A stretch of DNA of 64,000 nt. Source: Gymnothorax reevesii (taxonomy: Eukaryota > Chordata > Actinopteri > Anguilliformes > Muraenidae). The stretch covers positions 99,811,447 through 99,875,446 of the forward strand of contig CM056573.1 in NCBI GenBank assembly GCA_029721435.1, read 5' to 3'. Within the stretch, counting starts at the first letter, position 1; each line of letters opens with the position of its first letter. Positions 11,232-21,302 of the stretch are shown piece by piece. Made by a program: the position numbers and the translations under genes. The notes under the pieces are model-generated. The model searched no databases. It worked only from the letters and a program-made list of their open reading frames with translations, and was not told where the DNA came from.

Positions 11232-12330
11232 GGTGTTCTGTCAAATTTTGCTCCCTTGTCAAAAAATGCTACCTTAATGCAAAGCGATCTTAAAGTCTTT
11301 GTTTTCGCCTTGATATTGCAATATGAATCAGGTTACAAGAGTAACTTTGTTATTTGTGAGCTTATTATAACAAAAGCAGATGTTGTAATGAGTTGGATAA
11401 GTTTGTTTGAAGATATATGCCCATATACGCCATTATCATCTAATTTCTGCATTTTCAGGAAAACCCAGCGTGTTCGTGCAAATATATGTACGCTTACAGC
11501 TCGAAATGCACACTGAAAATAAATCTGTTTTTATGATTTTTGAAGATATCTCAGATAGGAGCGAGGAACCAGCCCGAGATTTCAGGTTTGCGCAAGTGCA
11601 GAACCGCGAGGTAGCATATTTTGATAGGTAGCAAAATTTGTCAGAACACCGGTTTTCTCTGCGTCAACAGACGGCGTTGGGACGTTACCCGTTTATTTTT
11701 AGCATTGTAAACTTGCATTGCTATCATCAGTGTTGTGCCTGAATGCATTCAGTGAACTCATGAACTCGTTCATATGTGTTTCCGATTGATGGATGTTATT
11801 GTGAACGTGTTCATTATGGCTTTCTTGAACGGCGCGCTCTCTTATTGATGCAGAAACCTCGCTCCCGATCTGATCAGATCCGGAGCGGAGGAGCTTGCTA
11901 TCTTGGGGGGGGTCTGAACAACAAGAACATCTGGTCAAATATAAAATATTTGCCTTTCTCAATCTGCCTTTCTCAATCACCGGGATTTTTTGCGGTGTGT
12001 TTTTGCTGCTGTTTATTTATGTGGAATAAATATTGAACTGCAGAGCTGTTGTTGTTTTATCATTAGCGATTATCACTATCATTATCATGACAGCCTTCAC
12101 TAAATATCATGGGCTTGTTATTGAGTTAGGCCTATTGTAATATTGTGAGGAAGAAACAATAGCTGTTTACATTGTAATTTACGTTAGGTTTAACATGCAT
12201 TTAATAACTATAAATGTTGCTAGACCTGCGAATACGACATGGTGGCAAATCTTCATTCAAGTCTTGGCTCTCTGTCCGTTTACTGCCGGTGAACATTTTT
12301 TGGCAAGGGAGCAAAATTTGACAGAACACC
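11232..12330. mobile_element. Nested element with GGTGTTCTGTCAAATTTTGC termini
   Basis: GGTGTTCTGTCAAATTTTGC at 11232, followed by TCCCTTGTCAAAAAATG, is mirrored at 12290-12330 by its complement. A third, partial copy (GCAAAATTTGTCAGAACACC) lies internally at about 11631-11650. No coding sequence is recognised. It lies wholly within the TTAA element. Confidence 0.65.
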
Positions 12331-12878
12331 GGCAGCGTTTACAGTCAAAAGACAGAATTGTCATAGACTTATAAAAACTCATTTATGTAACAACTCACGC
12401 AATAAAAGTCAAAAATTACCTACCTGTTCAACAAAAGTCTGTATCAGCATCAGTTTTCAGGCCTGAATCCTCCTGGAGCTTCCTCTAGCGGTGATGACCC
12501 GATGTTTACTCGGTTTTGAGTCTTGCGTTGCTCACATTTCCTCTTCGTCTCTGCCTTTTCCTCTGCAGGTTATGCTTTCTCCCAACTTCTGCCGGTGGGG
12601 CAGCAGGGGCCGCTTGCTGCTGTTGCTGTCTTTCTTTTCCATTCTTGTAGCACTTGTTGCTAAGCTGCTACTCAGCTACTTCTTCTTCTTCTTTAATGTT
12701 TGTTGGCTATTTGAAAACACTTGGTGCATTACTGCCACCAGCTACTTGCTTGTTGCAGAAAGTTTATAACGCGGAAGAGGGCAGGACGAGGCGGAACGCG
12801 GAGCACGGGGAGTCAGACCAAGGTCTTGGGGGAGTGTCAAATAGAGCGAGGGGATTGGATGAGAGTAGGAGAGAGACC

Positions 12879-12922
12879 TTGACCAATGTAAGCCATCCGG
12901 CTGGATGGCTTACATTGGTCAA
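12879..12922. repeat. Perfect 20-bp inverted repeat with 4-base loop
   Basis: TTGACCAATGTAAGCCATCC and its exact complement are separated by GGCT. Confidence 0.95.
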
Positions 12923-13214
12923 CGTTTCTGCAGCCCAGCAGCCAGTAGAGTGAATGGATTTTTTTCGTTTTTCTTGCTTTTCACAATGTTTTGATTGTAC
13001 TATAGGACCATAACCACCATTTACATGAGGTTATTAATAATGATCAAACTCTCAAATCGTATACTACAGCTTTAAGCTTTCCCCCCTCTCTGTGAAGCTC
13101 AAATCTTGAATTATAAAGCCCTAAATAGGATAATGCATAAATAGCCAGATTTGATTTCTACATAAAGGGGTAAATAACTTCATATTACCATCCGCTTTTC
13201 CTGAATCTCTGAAG

Positions 13215-13674
13215 AAGGGAGCCCTCAGGTTTGGGCATCTGGTTGGAGGAATGAAAATCTGTGAGTGAAGAGTCCTCTACGTGCACTGGCATGGTAAAAA
13301 GGACAAATTGAAAATTTGTGAAAATGAACAAATTCTAAGAAGCAGTCAACAACATCACAAAGAGGTATAAGACTCTAGTCATGTCATCAGGATTTATTTG
13401 AAATCATCACTGATTTTTTTTTTTTGTCCACAATGAGAAAAAAAAAAAATTAGTGTATTGTCTTCCATTAAGGCTTATCAGCTTTAATATGTTGGTTGAT
13501 GAGTCACAGCATCATTTGATTGTTTTTTAACTGTCAACCTCTTGCTTATGAAAGGAATTCATGAAGGGTTTTGTCAGGCACAACTGGCTGAGAAGGAGTA
13601 TAATCTTTGTTTATACAGAATAAGGAGAATTTAAACTGGTGTGTCAGAAAAGGCAGGACAGGACAATTTTACAC
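13215..13674. other. Unassigned sequence beyond the presumed bmf 3' end
   Basis: Nothing recognised apart from short T and A runs. Confidence 0.4.
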
Positions 13675-13694
13675 CTTGAAAACTTCAATAAAAT

Positions 13695-13700
13695 TTTATT
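13695..13700 (-). terminator. Candidate distal poly(A) signal AATAAA
   Basis: TTTATT on the plus strand reads AATAAA on the minus strand, with cleavage expected near 13675-13680. The downstream sequence is moderately T-rich. An AATAAA also occurs on the plus strand at 13687-13692, so the site could in principle serve a transcript from the other side. Confidence 0.4.
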
Positions 13701-13895
13701 GAAAAAAGCAAATGTACCAATCTTTAAATTTAACAACAACAAAAAAAGATTTGTAGAGCCAAGCTCTTATGTACAGCGTATTGCACTATAAAATGTACCA
13801 CCCCTACCTCCATACTGTATTTATAAAACAAACAAAAAATGGGTAATGAGTGCACAGTACAGTCTCGAAGACACACAGTCAATGTTTACAAAAAT

Positions 13896-13902
13896 GCTAC
13901 AT
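13896..13902 (-). promoter_or_regulatory. miR-221/222 seed match in the presumed bmf 3' UTR
   Basis: The minus strand reads ATGTAGC, the 7-mer complement of the miR-221/222 seed (bases 2-8). It lies about 200 bases before the candidate poly(A) signal. A 7-mer can occur by chance, so this is suggestive only. Confidence 0.35.
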
Positions 13903-16537
13903 TTTCGCTGGGTCTCACTTAACGGGATACAAAGAGTGTGTGATCCTCAAGACGTCTTTGAAACCAGAGTAAATTAAAGGCAATTTCCAGGGTTTCTGAA
14001 GTAAATGTACAGTACATAGGCTTTTAGACAGAAAAATTTGGGTTCTTCACCTAATGATCTCATCTCAAATTCGAATAAAAATACATCACTGCTTATTATG
14101 TTGGCTGCCATTTCAATTTTGGAACATTTACATTGAAAAATAAAAAATAGAAGGAATGTCTTGAATTTTTTTTCCCATATAAAAAGCCCTTAGCAGAGAA
14201 AGAGGACTTCATTAAAAAAGTATTGAAAAGGATCTTAAATCTCAGAAGTTCTTTTTTAAATTTATTTTTTACAAAAGTAGACATTTTTAAGAAACTTGTC
14301 AACCCAAAAGTTACAAGAAAAAGAAGCATATGCCATTTTTTTTCATTAAAAACAGTAAACAGCAGTAAACAGGATGAACTATTCCTCAGAAATTGATTAA
14401 AAACTGATAAAAAAATTCAAGACACTGACGGTTTACACATCACAGAAGTTCCACTTCAGGGGTTTATCTTTACTTGGACCATAGAGAAGATTAACTGGGA
14501 AAGGACTCCCTTAGCCATTTCTCCGGAAAATCCGTAAAACCCCTCAAACAAATTATGCAGGGCACAGTGGTGGTTAGTTTCCCTTGTACTACCAATCTAC
14601 CATCCTGGTTTATGGTAAATAGAGCCAGTAAGTACCAAAATCCAGTTGTAATATAAATCCAGCACTAAAAGATTCAGAGAGAACAATTCAGAGAATATGA
14701 CGCCAGAAATACCAGAGAAACACAACATATATAAATACAACTTACTTTCCAGTGCATGTTTATTATGAACAGCCTTCTGACTCAAATGTTTCATGAAAGA
14801 AAAAAGATGATGAATTTAAAAGAAATAAAAACATTAACTAAGACCTTGAGGATGCTCAGTACTTTCAAATGAGAAACTTGAGAGAGTAAGTGGCATCAAT
14901 GCCAGGCTCCATTTTGATTTCACCCACCGTTCCTTTGGCTGACTTGATGACCACCTTTTGTAATTCATTAAGAAGTAAAAAGGGATTATCTCACTCCTGC
15001 CACTACAGGAAGTTGCCCGGACGTGTGCGCTGAGAGTCTACAGGGCCAGACCTGAGTGAGAAAGTCTTCATGTGTCAAATTTGCCCTGCATTCACCTCAT
15101 TCCTTGAGGAGCGTCAGTGATGTCAATAAATTAACATGATCTGTTAAGATAAACTGATCCTTAGAATGTTCCTACTATCAAGCATCTCTCAATATGCTTA
15201 AGTTACAGAAATCCATCAATGTTTTTATGACCATGAAAATAATGATTATCATGCCTCATTTTACCATTGAAGGCTATCAGATGATCCTCAGAAACAGGCC
15301 AGACACAATTCTGACCCCAATTCTCAACAGACTCAAATATGTACACATCAAGAACAACAAAATTGCACACCGAGAAGTCTATGCAGTAGGAATGGACATA
15401 TATACGAAATAAATAAAAAGGAAAAAAATAAATTACAAAAAACCAAACAAAGCTACCCTAATAAAAAGACGTTAAGCCAGAAACAGCAGTTATTTAGAAT
15501 GACATCAGTGAAAACTTGGACAAGCAGAATGGGCCACAGAGAGGCAGAGGGTCACTTTAACTGGCTCAGCGTTCAATATCTGCAGGAAACAAACTTTCTG
15601 TTCATCTCATACCATCACATCACATGCTTTTGAAGTAGGCCCCTGCTTCATTGGGATTGCGGTCTTGAATGGAGGCAAAAGGATTTTAATTTGGGTCTCT
15701 GCATTTCTGCAGTAATGTAAAAATCCATCAGAAACTAGTGGCAAAGCCTCCACATAGGGTACAGAGCCAAACATTTCACTGAGGGAAACACAGGTACCAG
15801 TCCTCCCAATAGTAGTTGAAAGCACAATAACTTCATTATCAAGGAGACCATCAGAATATGGATGTTTTTCAGGCAATAAAACATGACCTGGCAAAGGCTG
15901 AAAATGACAGATAAAGGGATAGAGAGCCTCCATTCTTTCCTGGCTATAGTATAATCCGTCCCCGAGCACTGAATGCATGGCAGAGAAGACTGAATGCAAA
16001 TACATCAAGATAAAGCATTTTACTGTCATATAAAGGTTTTGGAACTGTTTGATTGCGCGGAAATGTTGAGCAACAATCTAAATGAAATTAATCGATGAAC
16101 CTTAATTACGAATTTCTGAAAATTAATATTCCATTTGGCACCGTTTTCTTCCCTGCTGGGTGTTGTAAAGGCCAAAGGATGACTTTTTCCTGGTGTCAAT
16201 AAAGAGAATTTCAGATTCAACTAAATCAGAAAAATCACAAGTTATTTTTGTGACAGCATTAACTCAAAACATCATTTAGAGTTGTATTATACAGTGGGCT
16301 CCAAAATTATTGATACTCCTGACTGGCAATGCACCAAAAAAACCAAAAAAAAAAAAACATATATTCAAAAATATACATATTTGAATAAAAAGTCTAAATA
16401 ACAACAATAATAATAATAATACGATTTCATTTAAATCCATTTCCTCCAAATCAAGTTAACAGCACCCTTAAAGATTATTGGAAATAACATCTTCCAAAAT
16501 TAAACCAGGCGTTGAATTCCATTGGTTTCATCCAAGT

Positions 16538-16741
16538 CAGGGATATCACTCTTTTCCAGAATGAGCCAGAGTGGGTGCAGTCTTTCATTCGAATCAACCA
16601 GTCACACACCTGATTCTACTAATCGGCCCTTAAAGCTTTTACCATAGACCCTAGATTAGTAGAATCAGGTGTGAAACTGCATGGTTAGAATGAAAGCCTG
16701 CACCCACACCAGCTCATTCTGGAAAAGAGTGAGTATCCCTG
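16538..16741. mobile_element. hAT-type MITE nested in the Tc1 element (204 bp)
   Basis: CAGGGATATCACTCTTTTCC and its near complement ending GAGTATCCCTG form a hairpin. The flanking 8-mers ATCCAAGT (16530-16537) and ATTTAAGT (16742-16749) agree at six of eight bases and differ only by C/T changes, which fits a decayed hAT target duplication. The arms share the GTGGGTGCAG...TTTCAT core with 5826-6031. Confidence 0.8.
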
Positions 16742-16846
16742 ATTTAAGTGTTAAGGAACTATATTGAGCCATTACATCACTTCCTGTTTCATAAGGGTAT
16801 AAAAATGAGGTAACACATATGGAATATCCCTTTGTCTTCCAACACC

Positions 16847-17856
16847 ATGAAGAAAACAAAACAACTGTCAGTTCAGATGAAGCAGATGGTCATAGACCTT
16901 CATAAATCTGGTAATGGCTTAAAGAAGATTCACAAACGATAGAATATGCCACTGAGAAGTGTCAGGGCAATTATTAAAAAATTCCAAAGATGTGGAAGTG
17001 TTGAAAACCTCAAGGGTAGAGGGCACAACTGCATTTTACCCCCCAGGATTCTGCGGAGGATGGTGAGAGAAACAACAAAATCCCCAGGAATCACTATGAA
17101 GGAATTGCAGACCTTGGTGGCATCCTGGGGTCACCAGGTTTCAAAAAGCACCATCAGGCACCACCTCCACAACCACAGGCTTATTGGAAGGGGCAAAGGG
17201 CTGCCAGAAGAAAGCCGTTTCTGACCAATGTCCCTTAAATAATGACTGGAACACCTAGCTTTGGTCAGATGAGACCAAAATTTCATGTTTCGGTCAGATA
17301 CAGCATTGGCATGTTTGGCGTCAAAACAGAGATGCATACAAACGGAAGCACCTGATACTCACGGTGAAATATGATGGTGGGTCAGTCATGTTTTCGGGCT
17401 GTTTTAATTCAAGAGGTCCAGGGCACTGGTTAAGATTTATGGCTTAATGAATTCCACTAAGTATCAGGATATTTTGGCTGACAATCTGGTTGCCTCTGCC
17501 AGAAGGTTGGTACTTAGCTGTGGGTGGACTTTCATACGAGACAATGACCCAAAGCATACCTCAAGAAGTACACAGACATGGTTCTGTGACAAAAAATAAA
17601 TAAATAAATCAACATTTTGAAATTGTCATTGCAGTCGCCAGACGTCAATCCAATTGAAGACCTGTGGGCTGAGTTGAAGAGGGCAGCTGATAAATAGAAA
17701 CCCAAGAATGTGAGGGATCTTGAAATGATCTGCTGAGAGAAATGGCCCAGAATCCCCCAAATGTGCGCCTTAACCGTGTGTAAAATTACAGGAAAAGACT
17801 CCATGCGGTTATCTTTGCAAGAGGTGCTTGCACTCAGTACAATATAAGGGGTGCCA
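16847..17856 (+). pseudogene. Tc1-like transposase pseudogene
   Basis: The frame opens MKKTKQLSVQMKQMVIDLHK (a helix-turn-helix domain), meets a stop at about 16939, resumes NMPLRSVRAIIKKFQ (16943-) through SKSTIRHHL, then decays. The catalytic blocks remain readable: RDNDPKHTSRST (~17537-17575) and SPDVNPIEDLWAELKRA (~17637-17688), the second Asp and the Glu of a DD34E triad. Several stops and shifts exclude a working enzyme. Confidence 0.85.
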
Positions 17857-19022
17857 ATAATTATGAAACCTTAATTTTTATTTTGTATGAAATGATTGTT
17901 ATGATTTTGGTGTTTCCATCGAAACAATAATAGAGTTAAGTATTTCACACATTGGTATATTCAGTTTCTCTATAATTATACGGTTTATATTTTTTTGTAT
18001 TGTTTGCACTGCCAGTCAGGGGTGAGAGTAATTTTGGAGCCCACTGTATACATCACCAGGTTGCCATCACAAACATACAACGTTCTGAAAAAAGGACCAG
18101 GATGTCAGAAGAAATTAAAATACAAAAACACAATATGCAAAAAATACATACTCAGTGTCTTAAAACATATTCAAGGCAATTATTAGCCCTTTTGGGGAAA
18201 AAAAAATGGAACAATTCACAATTCTGGAATCTTTCCTCCCATATTGTACAAAACCTAGCGTGGAAATTCAGTGGTAATTTCTATTAAACACAATTTCATA
18301 TTCACCTCAAGGTCAAGATTAATCAGAGCATTATTCAAGAGATGAAAGTTAAAGGTCTTTCGAAGGTGTCTTTTCAGGTAATTTATCTTGGAAACCTAGT
18401 GGTCCACAGGCAGCGGGTTAGTGAGAAAACTACCCTTTACCACAGATCTGAAAACTCCAAATTTATCAAACTAGGTTTTGCAGGCTGATATGACAAGCAC
18501 ACCATTGAATATTTATGTGAATTTTAGTTTCAATGTTCTCTCTTCAGTCAGTGCCCAAAGTGATAAGCAGCTACCAGCTGAAACAACAACAAAGTGTAAA
18601 AGGTCTCACAAGTATCTACATATAATGTAATTCAATTCAATAGGGTCGAGTGGCCGTTCATCAACCTTCATATATTGAATATCCATGCCTTGTGAAAAAA
18701 AGCAATTTAGGAATACAATAAAATAAAACATCTCCTCTGCAAATATGCAACGCATCAAATCAAGGTTTAGCATTTCAACCATTGACTGGCTACAGTAGCA
18801 GTCCATTAGGATTAGTTAAGAGCACAGCACTATCCCATTGCCTGTACACCACTGACTAGCACTAGTGCAAATACTATAGACATAGGGCAACTTACTAAGG
18901 GTTGGCTAGTCATAACTATTCATCCGGTCTGACAATTAATGCAAGCTGACGGAACTATTGTAATGTAACGAAGCATACATAAATAATAAAAAGAATGAGT
19001 CAGGAGACTAAACATTTATCTG

Positions 19023-19893
19023 CAGCCTGTTGCACCAGCTGTGCGTAATTGTAAACGTAGCCTAGTCTGAACGTATCTTCTAACTTAAGTCGGAGTTTAC
19101 GCGCTACTAACATTTTATGGGTTGCACCAGCTGATTTAGTTTCAACGTAGGCATAAGTTACAACTTAAATCTTACATCTAACCCTTAGTTGGTGTAAAGT
19201 CCTCCGTAGAGTAACAGTTGGCATAGCGTATCGTATTGAAAGGTGGGATAATTTTGAGGATGAGGGGGGAGCGGATTATACCAGCTGTGTTGCGTTGGTC
19301 ATGCATCCTCCGAGACAGATCACACCCCTTGGACAACTACGATGACTTTGATTTTGTTCTCACTTTCACTTCCCACGAGCGGAGATACATAGAATTATTG
19401 ACCTGCTGGCAGCGGAGAAACGGAGTTCATTACAGTGCAGTGATGATGAGTGCCCGCCACAGATGCAAACAGATGAAGTTAGTCTACTCTACCCCAACTT
19501 TTATAGCTCCGTTGGTGAAACACTTCGCACGCATCTTGAAGAACTGAGCCCAGTAGATTTAAAGAAATCTTCAATAAACTGGACTGTCGGACAAGGAGAC
19601 ACTGCTTTTTGTTTATGTAGCCTGACTGCACCGACAGCATCTGAGCACCATAATAAGCTACACGCCGCATCAAGAGTGCTTTTCACTGATTGGCCACAGA
19701 AATTGAAAACGTTGTTCGCTGCGACAGTATTTTGTTTAGTGTGGACTTAACGCCAGTGTAACGAAGATGAATCTTGCGTCTACGTGGTGCAACTAAAATC
19801 CGACACAGCTTTAGTTTCAAACTAAGTAGTTTCAGCGTAGTATTTAGTGTGGACTTCGCACTCTACCTTACACACAACTGGTGCAACAGGCTG
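19023..19893 (+). mobile_element. Harbinger-type element with CTG duplication and transposase remnant
   Basis: CAGCCTGTTGCACCAG at the left is mirrored by CTGGTGCAACAGGCTG at the right, each flanked by CTG (19020-19022, 19894-19896). Harbinger elements duplicate three bases, usually TWA or CWG. Inside, from 19236, a frame contains LRDRSHPLDNYDDFDF and FTSHERRYIELL, like the N-terminal part of a Harbinger transposase; the catalytic core is missing, so this is an internally deleted copy. Confidence 0.8.
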
Positions 19894-21185
19894 CTGGTCT
19901 TCAAGAGAATGTTCATTAATGGAAACCATTCGACTGCCTTCACATTGACCTGTAATGGTATGGAAAACTATGTACATGAAATGGTTAGTGCATGCCTGCA
20001 TCTTCCCATTGCACAAGACAGACCCTTCTCAAAATAGTCTTTCAGTACATGTTCATTTTACTTCATCTGATCCTCAATGGCAAGACACCAAATCAAAGAC
20101 TCCAGGTAGACAATATGTTGTGTGAGAAATCCATTGAAGATGATCAGTGGCGGCTGGTAAGCTAAAAATTGGTGATGCGCAGAACATCCCTTGAAAGACT
20201 GGTCTTGGCCTGATAGCCATCATTAGCTTAAATTAACACCACGCAAACTCAGAAAACACTCAACATCATCTTGTGTGGCTAGTTTTCCTCGCTAAGGCAA
20301 CATGAGAAATTACATCATTTTGATGCTAAATTGCATTTGAATGATTGAAAATGGGTCAAAACCAGGCATTATTTTCCAAGAGATATTCTGTGCTTCACTC
20401 ACTTGCAGTTCACCAGCTACCACTGAAGGCAACACATCTTTATGGATGGGAGACAGCAATTTATTGTTTTGTGGATTTTTTTGTTTGTTTGTTTATAAGA
20501 AATACATGGAAAAACATTTCAAGATTACTAAAAAAAAAGTTGACACATTGAAACACTGGAAGAGCAAATCATATTCAACAAATAGGAAAGAGTAAAAAAA
20601 ATTAAATAAAAACAACAAGGAATCTACTGACTTGAGGTGCAAAAAAATTTTGTTCAGAGAAAAAGCCTCTTTGGAAAATTTATCATCAAGTTAATCATTT
20701 ACCTGGGAAACTTCAGAACTAAACCCCTGAAGAACAGTTAGAGATTAAAATACCTGCCTTTCTGTACCCCATCCGAATGTCTGAACCCTTCCCTCCTTTC
20801 CCCTCAATTCTTACAAGTCCTTCCACAGTGGCAGGAGTGAATAAGGCATTCCCAGGTCAAATGGAGGTCTTTCAAAATGTACATATAGGCAAGTGCGCAA
20901 AAAAAACAAAAACAAATAAGCAAGAACACCATATCATACTGTACAAAATACTATTTTACAATTATGAAAATAAGGACAGCATGGCTTCCCCTTGGGAAAA
21001 ATCTCTTTAAAAAAAAAAAAGGAAAAAAAAAGAAAAAAGCAGTCTCCGACCTGCGGCGACCATTTTATTTTTCCCCTCAGTATTCCTGGCCAGAAAACCA
21101 ATGTTAAACCTTACAGTGCCAGCCAAAGTTCAGGCCCCATTGAAGGCAGGGACAGGAGCGGAAGTTGATTGGGGCCCCAGCTTTC

Positions 21186-21302
21186 TCACCTCCGGTTAAC
21201 TAGCCGTCGTCGCCCAACACCCTCTTGTTCAAATAAAATTGCGTACAAAGCCATCGCCAAACGCCACCATGCTGGTCGCTGGTTCCTTTGGTTTCTGTGG
21301 TA
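21186..21302 (-). CDS. bmf: bmf exon 4: C-terminal hydrophobic tail and stop
   Basis: The acceptor tctttgcag precedes TACCACAGAAAC. Thirty-eight codons follow (YHRNQRNQRPAWWRLAMALY, then AILFEQ and a basic end) before TGA at 21188-21186. The NQRNQ-then-WW arrangement matches the last exon of vertebrate BMF, where the tail is thought to help membrane association. The very basic end (GRRR then VNRR) looks lineage-specific. The preceding intron is about 12.2 kb and is full of retrotransposons. Confidence 0.93.
   Translation of the reverse strand, partial: YHRNQRNQRPAWWRLAMALYAILFEQEGVGRRRLVNRR

Larger units (their letters stand above)
11028..13071. mobile_element. 2.04-kb non-autonomous element with TTAA duplication (piggyBac/Kolobok type)
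   Basis: AGCTGTAGTCTACGATTTGA at the left mirrors TCAAATCGTATACTACAGCT at the right. TTAA flanks both ends (11024-11027, 13072-13075), the target choice of piggyBac and Kolobok superfamilies. No transposase frame is present; the interior is occupied by a second element (11232-12330), a CA microsatellite and a 20-bp perfect hairpin. Confidence 0.75.
9410..13210. mobile_element. Large inverted-repeat element, right arm split by a nested transposon
   Basis: The left arm 9457-9760 is matched in reverse by 13175-13090 and then by 11010-10820. Blocks include AAATCTGGCTATTTATGC with TTTATAATTCAAGATT (left ~9479-9531, right ~13165-13105), CAGTTTATTTTCATAAT (left ~9604, right ~10980) and TTCTGGGATCATAAA (left ~9690, right ~10845). 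Removing 11028-13071 makes the right arm continuous, about 1.75 kb of foldback element. No transposase is visible. Confidence 0.7.
16292..18046 (+). mobile_element. Full-length but dead Tc1-like transposon
   Basis: CAGTGGGCTCCAAAATTA at the left mirrors TAATTTTGGAGCCCACTG at the right, with TA on both sides (16290-16291, 18047-18048). At 1755 bp it is the size of a complete element plus a nested 204-bp hAT MITE. It lies in the presumed bmf 3' UTR, antisense to the gene. Confidence 0.9.
13675..21185 (-). other. bmf: Probable long 3' UTR of bmf, interrupted by transposons
   Basis: From the stop codon to a poly(A) signal near 13697 there is no supportable coding exon. Removing the Tc1 element (16292-18046) and the Harbinger element (19023-19893) leaves about 4.9 kb, comparable in order to the long 3' UTR of mammalian BMF. 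A 7-mer miR-221/222 seed match lies near the distal end, and human BMF is a reported target of these microRNAs. A nearer AATAAA (complement of 21064-21069), only 120 bases after the stop, could give a short isoform. The far end is inference. Confidence 0.4.

Noticed and set aside
14866..14985. Short minus-strand frame ending KSAKGTVGEIKMEPGIDATY and so on
   Set aside because: It looked protein-like, but there is only a weak acceptor before it and no partner exon; it lies in the presumed bmf 3' UTR. A protein search would settle it.
15607..16029. 140-codon minus-strand frame in the presumed bmf 3' UTR
   Set aside because: No family resemblance and no splice or promoter context; it fits chance in untranslated sequence.
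20153..20175. CAGTGGCGGCTGGTAAG, like a hAT terminal repeat
   Set aside because: No matching opposite end was found within reach.
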